From Dugong dugon (taxonomy: Eukaryota; Chordata; Mammalia; Sirenia; Dugongidae), in NCBI GenBank assembly GCA_030035585.1, contig CM057473.1, positions 9,660,501 to 9,724,500 of the forward strand: 64,000 nt of DNA, written 5' to 3'. Position numbers and translations under genes: made by a program. The notes under the pieces were generated by a model. That model did no database searches. It was not told where the DNA came from and worked only from the letters and a program-made list of their open reading frames with translations. Positions 46,388 through 57,666 of this stretch are shown piece by piece (within the stretch, counting starts at the first letter, position 1; every line of letters starts with the position of its first letter).

Positions 46388-46555
46388 TGGTGGTTCACAA
46401 TTGTTGCTGAAGTCGTCTGGGGCTTCTTTACAAAATGACAGTGTCCAGGCCTATCCCAGACCAATTAAATCAGAAGCGCTTGGGTTTAAGGCCCAGGCAA
46501 TGGTATTTTTTTACATCTCAGGAGATTGCAACATGCAGTGAGGGAAACAAAGTAT
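46388..46555. mobile_element. MER5A-type hAT element
   Basis: ggtggttcacaattgttgc, tctggggcttctttac, cagaccaattaaatcagaag and ggcccaggcaatggtat follow the near-palindromic MER5A layout. Confidence 0.7.
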
Positions 46556-46958
46556 TTTTGCATGTCTTTGTGGCATATTTTCTTTCTTTCTTCTGTATTT
46601 TCTTTTCATGGGCTTATGCTTTGATTTTGTTTTATTTTTAGTTACTTATCTTTGAATGGAGAAGAAAGTCTATCCAGATATGATTTTTGCAATGAACAGG
46701 GTGACTCATAGCCCTCATGACCTGCTTGAATTTTTCAAGTTTTACTCTTGAACCTAAAAGCCAAGTGGAGGTGCATAATCATTAGTTCATCTTCTGGAAT
46801 GCAGCAGGGATTTATCTGGTGGGCACCTACTGTACTGAAGTTGGGTCTTCTTCAACACCAACAGTGGAGTTGTTCTGAAAATGCTAGAATCCAGTTTTCA
46901 GCTCTTCTTCAGATCTTCAGGGTGGTACTAGAAACATTTTCCCATCTCTACCTGTCTG

Positions 46959-47312
46959 TAGGAGTCTCTGGGTGGGGTAAATGGTTAAACACTCAACTGG
47001 CTGCAGCTGCTAATCAAAAGGCTGGCAGTTCGGTTCTCCCACGCACTCCTTGGAAACCATATGGGGCAGTTCTACTCTGTCCTATAGGGTCGCTATGAAT
47101 TGGAATCAGCTCGACGGCAGTGGGCTTGGTTTTTTGTTTTTTACTAGCCAAAAAGAGATTTGAACACACCTAGAGGTGCCTCAGCAGATAGGCTGGGCAA
47201 CCTGCTTCCAAAAACCTTGAAAAACCTAGTAAACATTTCTACTCTTTACACATGGGGTCGCCATAAGTCAGAATAAACTCAATGGCAACTAACAACAACA
47301 ACAAAAATCTAC
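46959..47312 (+). mobile_element. Two overlapping AfroSINEs (nested pair)
   Basis: A CCCTGGGTGG-type head (gtctctgggtggggtaaatg) is followed by a short-type body and its tail at 47137. After that the rest of the first element resumes (agccaaaaagagatttgaac to caactaacaacaacaac). Both are on the same strand. Confidence 0.7.
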
Positions 47313-47539
47313 CTCTATCTCCCTCTACTTCCTGATATCCTGGTTTTTTGCATGCTGAGATTTATAATCTCTGAACGAATATCAAAAGAGTAACTGATGC
47401 ATGTAGAAAAATGAGGGAAAACTGGACTCCAGATTTAATTAGTTCAAATATTAGTACGCCTGCAGTTCATCAGTAGATGCCCATTTGCAGATGAGAATGA
47501 CTTTGACAGCCCAGTATTAATCCCTGTAGTAGAGAAGGG

Positions 47540-47729
47540 CCTCATGCTTGGTAGAGGGTCAGCTAAAAAAAGAAAGACCCTCAAAGAGATGAATTGCTGC
47601 AACAATGGGCTCAAGCATATCAATGATTCTGGGAATGGTGCAGGACCCGGCAGTGTTTTGTTCTGTTGTACATAGGGTCTCTGTGGGTCGGAACCGACTT
47701 GACAGCACCTGACAACAACAGCAACAATA
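47540..47729 (+). mobile_element. RTE/BovB-type LINE 3' tail
   Basis: agagggtcagctaaaaaaag, aatggtgcaggacccggcag and accgacttgacagcacctg with an AAC repeat. It is the 5'-truncated end of an RTE. Confidence 0.75.
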
Positions 47730-47999
47730 GAGAAGTAAACATGTTTGCCTCCTTGGTTTGGGTCTGTTTTCTTGTCTATGTTCAGAGGTTGGAACCTAGA
47801 ATATGTAGTCCAAAAATGTACTTTTCAAATCTGTCACAGCAGAGATGCAGTAAGAGAATTCTGTCCTTTTTATCCTCTTGTGTCGAATTTATAGTGCGTT
47901 TGCCACTCTGTGTATCATGAGTATTTTAATGGGCAGTTAAGATAAGATGTAATATTATTAAGCATGCTAACCCAGAAATCTTTGTACTTTAACAATCCA

Positions 48000-48017
48000 A
48001 ATAATAATAATAATAAA
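48000..48017. repeat. AAT trinucleotide repeat
   Basis: A short run of AAT/TAA units just before a SINE. Confidence 0.85.
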
Positions 48018-48037
48018 GCTAGAGTTCTGGTTTGGCC

Positions 48038-48198
48038 CTGCAGTTCTGGTGGCACAGTGGTTCAAAGCTAGGCTGCTAACCAAAAAGTTGGCAGTTCAAA
48101 TTCACCAGCCACTCCTTGGAAACTCTGTGGGGCAGTTCTACTCTGTCCTATTGGGTAGACATGAGTCGGAATCGACTGGATGGCAACAGGTTGTTTTT
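48038..48198 (+). mobile_element. AfroSINE, short type
   Basis: Head agttctggtggcacag, short-form junction, ending ggcaacaggttg with T run. Confidence 0.9.
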
Positions 48199-48547
48199 TT
48201 TTTTTCTTTAACATTAGATCCAATTTATGAGTTCCATCTGAATGCAGGTGAGAGGGTCCCTGCCCTCAGTCTTTCTCCCTTATACCAGATTTCCCTTCTT
48301 GAAGCATCTCTTGCACCTTGTAGCTCTTGAAGATTAGGGTTTGTTCATTAAACAAACCTAGGTCCACATGCTCAATCTATACATCTTAGCAAGTTTTCAA
48401 GAACTCTGAGCCTTAATTTCCCTTTCTGCATAATATGGAAAAGGTATATGCCTGTACAGTACCTACCCCAGATAGCTCCAAAAATGTTTGGCCCTTTGAT
48501 CATTTCTCCTTTTTAGCTTACCCACTCTCTCTTCATGGAGATCTATT

Positions 48548-49445
48548 TATTTTTTTATTGTACTTTAGATGAAGGTTTACAGAACAAATAGTTTCTCATT
48601 AAACAGTTAGTACACATATTGTTTTATGACACTGGTTAACAACCCCACGACATTGACCTCCCTTCTTGACCTTGGGCTCCCTATTACCAGCTTCCCTGTC
48701 TCCTCCTGCCTTCTAGTCCTTGTCCCTGGGCTGATACGTCCCATTAATCTTGTTTTGTTTTATGGGGCCGTCTAATCTTTGGCTGAAGGGTGAATGTCGG
48801 GAGTGACTTCATTACTGAGCTGAAAGGGTGTCTGAGGGCCATACTCTCAGGGTTTCTCCAGTCTCTGTCAGGCCAGTAAGTCTGGTCTTTTTTTTTTTTT
48901 TTTAATTTTTTTTTTATTGTACTTTAGGTGAAGGTTTACAGAACAAATAGTTTCTCATTACACAGTCAGTAAGCATATTGTTTTATGACATTGGTTAACA
49001 AACCCACAACATGTCAATACTCTCCCTTCTCGACCTTGGAGGAACTTTTTTCTTTTTTGATGAAAATATACATAGCCAAAATACACCATTTCAAAAATTT
49101 CTACATGTACAATTCACTGACATCGATTACGTTCTTCCAGTTGTGCTGCTATTCTCACTATCCTTTTCCAAACTATTCCATCACCATTATCTTCAACTCA
49201 CTGCCCCCTAGGCTTCCCATCAAACCTTTTGAGTTGCTGTTGTCAGTTTGATCTCACATAGATAATTATTTTTTTTGTACTTTAGATGAAGGTTTACAGA
49301 ACAGAATAGTTTCTCATTAAACAGTTAGTACACATATTTCCCTGTGACAATGGTTAACAACCCCATGACATGTCAACACTGTCCTTTCTCAACCTTGGGT
49401 TCCCTATCACCAGCTTTCATGGAGCTCCATTTAAAACCTTGTCTG
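48548..49445 (-). mobile_element. Cluster of three L1 3' ends
   Basis: The segment gtactttagatgaaggttta and what follows occurs three times (48557, 48917, 49277), each preceded by T-rich sequence, so three minus-strand 3' ends are stacked, probably by repeated insertion into one A-rich site. 49050-49265 is a related but different L1 part. Confidence 0.7.
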
Positions 49446-52205
49446 TTGCTGTTATTGCTAGGCGCCGTCCAGTCAGTTCCGACTCATGGCAACCCGGTGT
49501 ACAACAGAATGAATCACTGTCCCATCCTGAGCCTTTCTCACAATCGTTGCTATGTTTGAGCCATTGTTGCAGCTACTGTGCCAATCCACCTCCTTAAGGG
49601 TCTTCCTCTTTTTTGACAATCCTCTACTTTACCAAGCATGATGTCCTTCTCTAGGGACTGGTCCCTCATGATAACACATCCAAATTACATGAGACAAAGT
49701 CTCACCATCCTCACTTCTAAGAAGCAATTTGTTACACTTCTTCCAAGACAGATTTGCTCATTCCTCTGGCAGTCTACTGTGTATTCAATATTCTTAACAC
49801 CATAATTCAAAGGCATCAATGCTTCTTCGGTCTTCCTTATTCACCACCCAGCTTTTGCATGCATATGAGGTGATTGAAAATACCATGGCTTGGGTCAGGC
49901 TTACCTTAGTCCTCAAGGTCGCATCTTTGCTTTTTAACCCTTTAAAAGTCTTTTGCAACAGATTTTCCCAATGCAATACATCTTTTGAGTTCTTGATTGC
50001 AGCTTCCATGACATTGATCGTGGATCCAAGTAAAAAGAAATCCTTAACAACTACAATACTTTCTCTATTTATCATGATGTTGCTTATTGGTGCAGTTGTG
50101 AGGATTTTTGTTTTCTTTATGTTGAGATGTAACCCCTACTGAAGGCTGTAGTCTTTGATCTTCATCAATAAATGCTTCAAGTCCTCTTCACTTTTAGCAA
50201 GGAAAGTTGTATCAACTGCATATCACAGGTTGCTAATGGGTCTTCCTCCAATCCTGATGTGTGTTCTTCTTCATATAGTCCAATTCCTCAGATTGTTTTC
50301 TCAGAATACGTATTGAATAAGTGTGGTGAAAGGAAACAACCCTGATGAACACCTTTCCTGACTTTAAACCACGCAGTATCCCCTCATTCTGTTCAAACGA
50401 CTATCTCTTGGTCTATGTACAGGTTCTGCATGAGCACAATTAAGTGTTCTGGAATTCCCATTCTTTGAAATCTTATCCATAATTTGTTATGATCCACACA
50501 GTTGAATGCCTTTGCATAATCAATAAAACACAAGTAAACATCTTTCTGGTATTCTCTGCTTTCAGCCAAGACCCATCTGACATCAGCAATGATATACCTC
50601 ATTCCACATCTTCTTCTGAATATGACTTGAATTTCCAGAAGTTTCTTGTCAATGTACTGCTGCAACCATTTTTGAATTATCTCCAGAAAAATTTTATTTG
50701 CATGTGATACTAATAGTATTGTTGGATAATTTCTACATTCTATTGGATCACCATTCTTTGGAAAAGGCACAAATATTGATCTCTTCCAGTCTGTTGGCCA
50801 TGTGGCTGTCTTCCAAATTTCTTAGCATAGATGAGGGAGCACTTCCAGAGTTGCATCTGTTTGTTGAAACATTCCAGTTGGTATTCTGTACATTTCTGGA
50901 GCCTTGTTTTTCGCTAGTGCCTTCAGTGCAGCTTGGACTTATTCCTTCAATACCATCATCGGTTCTTGATCATATGTTACCTCCTGAAATGGTTGAACAT
51001 CAACCAATTCTTTTTGTACGGTCACTCTGTACCAGTATTCCTTCAGTCTTCTTTTGATGCTTCCCACATCGTTCAATATTTTGCCCATAGAATCCTTCGG
51101 TATTTCAGCTCGAGGCTTGAATTTTTCCTTCAGTTCTTTCAGCATGAGAAATGCCAAGCATGTTTTTCCCTTTTGGTTTTCTACCTCCAGGTCTTTGCAC
51201 ATTTCAGTATAATTCTTTACTTTGTATTCACAAGCGGCCCTTTGAAATCTTTTGTTCAGCTCTTTTACTTTATCATTTCTTCCATTTGTTTTAGCTACTC
51301 TACTTTCAAGAGTAAGTTTCAGAGTCTCTTCTGACATCCATCTTGATCTTTTCTTTTTTTCCTATCTTTTTAATGACCTTTTGCTTTCTTCATGTTTGAT
51401 GGCCTTGATGTCATTCCACAACTCATCGGTAGTGTTCAGTGTGTCAAATCTGTTCTTGAGATGGTCTCTAAATTCAGGTGGGATATATTCAAGGTCATAC
51501 TTTAGCTTTTATGGGCTTGTTCTAATTCTCTTCAGCTTCAACTTGAACTTCCATGTGAGCACTTGATAGTCAGTTCCACAGTTGGCCCCTGGCCTTGATC
51601 TGACTGATGGTATTGAGCTTTTCCATCATCTCTTTCCACAGAGATAGTCGCTTTGATTCCTGTATATCCGGTGTGATCCATGTCTATAGTCACCATTTAC
51701 ATTGTTGAAAAACAATATTTCTAATGATTAAGCCGTTGGTCTTGCTAAATTCTATGATGCAATCTCTGGTGTCATTTCTGTCACCAAGGCCACGGCCATA
51801 TTTCCCAACTACTGATCCTTCTTTGTTTCCAAATTTTCACATTCTAATCACCAGTAATTGTCAATGCATCTGGATTGTACGTTTGATAAATTTCAGACTG
51901 CAGAAGTTGGTAAAAACTTTCAATTTCTTCATCTTTGACATTAGTGGTTGGTGCATAAATTTGAATAATAGTATTAGTTGTTCTTCCTTGCAGGTGTATG
52001 AATACTATCCTAACACTGATAGTGTTGTATTTCACTATAAATCTTGAAATGTTCTTTTTGACAATGAATGTGAATGTGATGCCGGTCCTCTTCAATTTGT
52101 CATTCTTTGCATAGCAGACCACACAAATGTCCAATTCAAAATGGCCAATGCCAGTCCCTTTCGTTTCACTAATGCCTAGGGTATTGATCTTCAGTGTCTC
52201 CCATG
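49446..52205 (-). mobile_element. Decayed RTE/BovB-like LINE, nearly full ORF
   Basis: On the - strand the order is endonuclease (frame 52134-51844: IQIYAPTTN and TITGD), a linker region (51337-50939), reverse transcriptase (50770-50393: CFIDYAKAFNCVDHNKLW and MGIPEHL), the C-terminal region (50075-49794: LLGSTINV and NKEDRRSIDAFELW), then the RTE tail at 49446-49570. Frameshifts and stops break the ORF, and the YADD catalytic box reads YAVD at 50211-50222, so it cannot be active. It belongs to the non-LTR family thought to have entered afrotherians by horizontal transfer. Confidence 0.88.
50393..50770 (-). pseudogene. Reverse transcriptase remnant of RTE/BovB-like LINE
   Basis: A 125-codon open piece with the RT palm motif FIDYAKAFNCVD, where the Asp of motif A is kept, preceded by KNGDPIECRNYPTI, the usual start of RT domain 1-2. 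The plus-strand frame over it is a shadow. The downstream catalytic box lies in another frame and has lost one Asp. Confidence 0.88.
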
Positions 52206-52296
52206 TGCCAATTGTTTAAAGTAAAACTTAATCCTAGCAGAAGCCTATCTTTTCTGTCTTATCTCCACTTTGCCCTTAAACAATTGCAATTAAGAG

Positions 52297-52467
52297 GGAC
52301 CCCGTGGATGTCAGAGTAAAACCATGCTCCATAAGGTTTTCAGTGGTTGATTTTTCAATAGCAGATCACTAGAACGTTCTTCTGAGGCGCCTCTGGGTGT
52401 ATTGGAACCTTCAACCTTTTGGTTAGTAGCTGAGCACATTGGCTATTTGTACCACCCTGGAACTCTG
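52297..52467 (-). mobile_element. AfroSINE, CCCTGGGTGG type
   Basis: A reverse copy from cgtggatgtcagagtaaaac to accaccctggaactc; the 3' end of the SINE is missing. Confidence 0.83.
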
Positions 52468-53269
52468 ATTTAGCTTACTTCCTGAACCACTCTAACTTGG
52501 TCTCACCCACAACCTCACATTCAAGGATTCCATCCCCTCTGTGTTGTAGACTCTACCCAATCCTTTTGTTATTGAAATTGTGCCCTTTCTCTGAGGGCCA
52601 ATTTCATTGAGACTTCCTCCAGGGAGCTAGGAGGGCCTCACTCCAAAGTCCTTCTTCCAAATTTAGAAACTGAAATTCACCCCCTGCCTTTTTGAATCAA
52701 AAATCAATTAAACCAAAAGCAAACCAAGGACTTATATAAATTCATGGTGGAGTCAACGTGTAAAAGAAGAACATAAATAACGCCTGAAAGACAGAAAACA
52801 TTCTGAACTATGTTTTTAGTAAAAGAACTGATTTTTCATTCATAGTTTTGAAGAGTCAAATAAGATATGATTTAGGAAATGATAGTGGAATCATTATTCT
52901 CTGGTCTTGAGCATAGAGAATGTGACCCAGCTGGAGCTGGGCTCACAAGGGCTCACAAGGACACATCAACTGGGCCCTGAGGTATAAAGACAATAGCTAA
53001 GATAATCTTGGAAAATATCTTTTAGAGAACGTTTCATATAAACCATTTAAACAGAACACAAAACACTTTCTACTCCTATCTTTTTCTATTAGCACTTAAT
53101 GAATAGAGAATCTGTTGGACCAATGAAGACATTTCTGAATGTCATTACTGAAACCTGTACCAGTGATTGTTAAGAAAGACAATTCAAAATGTAGAATCAC
53201 AGTTTCTAGCCAATCTGTGAAAAGGTGAAGCTTTCAATGGTTTTGCTCATTTGCAATGTTAATACATAC

Positions 53270-53470
53270 CGAGGGCTCTATAATGTTCCTTAGACTCAGG
53301 CAGAGATGCCTGTGGCAGCAGGCTTGTCCGTTTTCCCACTTTTACTTATTCCATAACGTTCTCTGGACTCGGGCAGACATGGCTCTGGCAGCATGCTTGT
53401 CTGCTTCCTATTTTTGCCTCTTTGAATATATGCCAAATAAAACTTTCTTTTTGCTTTACTAAATTTTCTG
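53270..53470 (+). repeat. About 72-bp tandem duplication, perhaps part of an LTR
   Basis: gactcaggcagagatgcctg and gactcgggcagacatggctc each continue with gcagca(g/t)gcttgtc, two units about 72 bases apart. Downstream ccaaataaaactttcttttt looks like an LTR polyadenylation region. The LTR reading is uncertain. Confidence 0.4.
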
Positions 53471-54280
53471 ATTTTTTTACCCTACAACAGATAAACACCA
53501 TTTGCTTCATTTTAGCTTAACTTTTTCTTCACACTAAAGAAGGGTAGGGGTTTACATTAATTCTCCATGTAGATGAAATTCTGAGATTCTTGAGGGGTCT
53601 GTTATACGTCCGGTTTTCAAACTAGGATTTCTTTATGAAAGGAGAATAAAACGTGCACACAGAGACCTGAAACAGAAATTTTGCTTTGAGGCATTGCTAT
53701 TAGTTCCAATCTTTATCATCGGCATCTCTTAAACATTCTACTTTACAAAGTACAAAGCCAATTTTCATAGCTCTCTCATAATTTGTTTTCCTAAGGCACT
53801 CCAAGCAGTTTGATGCCAATGGGTTTCTGCTACGTTTATTATATTTTGTATTCCTCAACCAAGCCCCCACCTTCAAATTCCACATTGTGAGCAAGACTCA
53901 TTAGCAAATTTTCCAGCAAATAGAACATTTTGGATTTTTTTTTCTACCTTTCGTTGATGGGCTTACACTGAACAAAACCAGTTACTTTTGTGCCAAACTT
54001 CTGATGGAACTTCACTTCCAGTCACATTTAATGAATGGATGAAAAATGGAGTATATCAACAAAATCAAGTTATGAATAAAAACAGACACTGAGAAAAATA
54101 GAAAGACAGGGAGGACAAATTGGTAGAGAGAATTAATCTTTATTTCTGTGATGGCTGTTACAAAAACCAAAAAGATATATTTTCTTGAAATTGAATTAGA
54201 AAATCTGTGAGAATTGATTTAAGAAGTTAATACTTCATTTTATTTCCATGTAGATCCATTTTATGACTATTGTCCCCTCT

Positions 54281-54453
54281 AACCCGTTGCCATTGAGTAG
54301 ATTCCGACTCATGGCGACCCTATGAGTTACAGAGTAGATCTGCTCCATAGGGTTTTCTTGGCTGTAATCTTTTCGGAAGCAGATCACCAGGTCTTTCTTC
54401 CATGCCACTGCTGGGTGGGTTCAAACTGCTAACTTTTTCAGTTAGCAGTCAAC
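54281..54453 (-). mobile_element. AfroSINE, head truncated
   Basis: A reverse copy from acccgttgccattgagtag to cagttagcagtcaacc. Confidence 0.85.
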
Positions 54454-54980
54454 CACAAACCTTTATTGGAGTCAAAAAGCAGGGCTTCAAACCAGTTCAA
54501 ACTGGTTCAGCCATGTCCCACAAAATGAAAACTTTGGAACAGACCCAAATTTTCACAATTGGGGTGATCCACAGCTATAATCAGAATGGGAAAAACTACA
54601 GGTTGAAGTCCTGGAATGGGAGATTCGAGACAGGTGTAGTGAGCTCTTTTAGGAGCCTGATGCACAAGATTGGATTCTTGGCAAGACTGTGGAGAGCCAC
54701 ACACATTTAAGGCGGTGCAGTTGGCCACCATCTTTGAGCGAGGCACAACTGTCTCCAATTCTGCTCAAAATTTGACAGGCAAGAGATTTGGTTGCTATGC
54801 AGCGTGTATGTTGCCCTTACTTTCTAAGAGGGAGATCAGGTTTCTAGCAGGGATCCGACCTATCATTTTTCCTGCTCTAGTTATCATTCCTGTTCACCCA
54901 AATTTTTAAAAATTTGAGTCTGTTCTGGTTTCACTTCCTCATCCATGACTGAAGAAGGAAGAACCAGTTCACAACCTGTC
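54454..54980. other. Unassigned stretch starting at a near-palindrome
   Basis: aaccagttcaaactggtt near 54490 is almost its own reverse complement, and aaccagttcacaacctg recurs at about 54964. The open frames on both strands are short and look accidental. It could be an old DNA transposon, but I do not recognise it. Confidence 0.3.
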
Positions 54981-55034
54981 AAAAAGTTGATAAACCTATT
55001 GCCTAATGTAAATCTATTGCCTAATGTAAGTGCT

Positions 55035-55199
55035 TGGAAACCCCGGTGGCATAGTGGTTAAGAGTTTGGCTGCTAACCAAAAGGTCAGCAGTTCGAATCC
55101 ACCAGGCGCTCCTTGGAAACCCTATGGGGCAGTTCTACTCTGTCCTATAGAGTCGCTATGAGTCGGAATCGACTCGACAGCAATGGGTTTGGTTTGGTT
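55035..55199 (+). mobile_element. AfroSINE, short type, best-preserved copy
   Basis: Nearly consensus from ccccggtggcatagtgg to gggtttggtttgg, with a 13-bp target-site duplication taatgtaa(g/a)tgct at 55022-55034 and 55200-55212. The left flank also contains an 18-bp tandem repeat (ctattgcctaatgtaa twice). Confidence 0.93.
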
Positions 55200-55271
55200 T
55201 AATGTAAATGCTAACTAGATATAACCAGGTGAGTCAAGAAGCACGCAATTACAAAGCCCTACCCAAAACAT

Positions 55272-55473
55272 CAGACCCCTGAGTAGTGTAAACGCTTAAC
55301 ACGCTCAGCTGTTAACCAAAAGGTTGGAGGTTTGAATGCACCCAGCGTTTCCTCAGAAGAAAGCCTGCCGATCTACTTCTAAAAAGTCAGCCATTGAGAA
55401 ACCTGTGGAATGTACTTCTACTCTGACACATGTGGGGACTTCATGAGTCGGAGTTGACGCCCCTCAGCAGCAG
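55272..55473 (+). mobile_element. AfroSINE, CCCTGGGTGG type
   Basis: A degraded head (cccctgagtagtgtaaac), B box ggtttgaatgcaccc, the gtcagccattgagaaacc block and an ending rich in cagcagcagc. Confidence 0.85.
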
Positions 55474-57451
55474 CTAGTTAAACCTGAAACATCAGACCCA
55501 ATGCCATCTAGACCTCCTTACTCCTGAAAAATCCCCAGGCCTCACCTATTTTACTTCCTTAGTTTTACGTGTGTGTGTTACACTACGTCCTCTCATTTAA
55601 ACTTTTTTTTCATTTAATTTTTCTTTCTCTTTCTTATTACCTTTTCAAAAAGTGCTAAAGTGTAGCATTGGACTAAGATGAATAAATTAACAGCAGTAGG
55701 AAAATGAGGAGGGAAAAACAACCAAATCAAGAAATAAAGTCTTAAAAGTGAAAAATACCTTGAAAGTGGTCACATCTTCATCCTCTAAGTCAGTGTCATA
55801 TCTTGAGCCCACCTATAACTGTGTATTGCTCACATCACTGAACTCAGCATTAAGAGTTTGTAAGACCTGAAATGGTGATCAGAGTGTAGATCTTAACCTT
55901 AGATAATGTTAACATCCAACATGTTCTAAATACCTCATGACACATGCTTGTAAAACCTCAAGTCACTAGACAAATGTTAGTAATTACTTATACATGAAAT
56001 GATACTGTGTATATCTTTATAAACGCTTTCAAATACTTCATCCTATTTTGTCTTGCTCAAGACAGATTCTGATTAAATACTTGCTTAACTGGATAAAAAT
56101 ATATTGAAATTTTGTGAGAATCCCTCATATGTATTATGGGCCTAGGAGATGAGAAGTTAAACTAAGTGCTAAATGAAAATAGGGCTTGGTTTGTAGGCCG
56201 CCAAATCAGAGCTAAGGGCCAAGCGTTTTGGAAGCGCTGACATACCAGAACGGCTGGAGTTAGTTTATTTACCTGTGGAAGAAAACATGCACAGAGAGAT
56301 AACAGGAAGCAGACGATGCCAAAACTAATTAGAAAAAGTGTGGTCAGCTGCCCTGTTGCATTTTTATGGGAAGAGATCAATAATTCATGACCGGAAGCCA
56401 AATCATCTGCCAGTGCTGTTAACAGTATCCTTTCCTCTATTGCTTCAAAGGGACCAAGTTCACATTCATGTCCTCGCAACACTTCACATTTCCATGCCAC
56501 TTCAGCATGGCCTTCTGTGGCAAGCATGGTACCACGCCCAACCTTTCTCCTTGCTTCTCCTCCCTCCACAAACACTGACCAAAACCAACACCTCTTTGAG
56601 CTTCAAGGACTCAGCAAGTACACAAGACCTCTAGTCTTCACCTGGGAACCCAGAATTGTCCCAACCACAAATCCCTGTGCTGCCTCAGATTTATGGCAAG
56701 AACAGATAGACGTAAAGAATGAGAACAGACAAAGGTATCAAACTGAGATAGTGAACAAAGGTAGAAGCATGGATTATACATGACTCCAAAGAGAAGGGAT
56801 CACTTTAAAATTCCTGTTTGAAGCGAGAATCTGATTCAAAGCTTCCAAAGAGAAACATTAAAACTCACCTTTCTGTATTATATACCGGGGGGACACTGTT
56901 GTCTCTTTTGTGTGTATTTACTTATATGAAAAAACATGATTCAGGAAAAGAGAGCAAAGCCATTTAGTTTTGATACAGGATTTGGACTGATGATCCAATT
57001 ATTTTTTTGTCTTTTTGTGTATTTGCTTTTGAACTTAATGTAAGGATGTGATTCCAGCCTGTAAAATAAGAGAATAAAAAACTTCTAGCAGTCCAAACTC
57101 ATTCTCAAGAATAGGAATTTTACTCAGAACTATAAAAATTGAAACAAAGAAAACCCTTTTGGCTGCTTTGAGGAATATGGAAGAGTTTGAATTTTGTTAC
57201 TCTGCTTTTGTGGAAATGTTTGTTAGAAGGCTTTATTCCTTGATGCCACCAAAAAAATTCAAGCCGTATTATGATTCCGATAGTCAGAGATATTTAAGAA
57301 TTCCCAAAATAAAGTCTTCTATTACTGCTAGATAATAGACAAATGATAATAATTTCTTACAGATTAAATAGTGCTGTGTACATTTTTATAAATGCTTTCA
57401 AATACTGCATAGATGATCAACTTTTGGAATCTTCAAATCTTCAAAGTATAC

Positions 57452-57666
57452 CAAAAAGAAAACAAAAACCCATTGCCGTCAAGTCAATTCCAACTCATAG
57501 TGACTCTATAGGACAGAGTAGAACTGCCCCATAGGGTTTCCAAGGCTGTAAATCTTTACGGAAGCTGACTGCCACATCTCTCTCCCTCAGAGCGGCTGGT
57601 GGGTTCAAACTGCCGACGTTTCAGTTATCAGCCGAGCCTTTAACCGCTGTTGCCACCGGGGCTGAT
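57452..57666 (-). mobile_element. AfroSINE, long type with perfect target-site duplication
   Basis: A complete reverse copy flanked by an exact 14-bp repeat tcttcaaagtatac (57438-57451 and 57667-57680). It is the clearest insertion boundary in the window. Confidence 0.93.

Noticed and set aside
50698-51566. Overlapping plus-strand frames of 100-133 codons
   Set aside because: They are shadows of the RTE LINE on the - strand, where the recognisable motifs are found.
55035-55110. Possible tRNA genes in the tRNA-like segments
   Set aside because: The A and B boxes are present, but acceptor and anticodon stems do not pair and the same sequence continues into SINE bodies; these are SINE heads.
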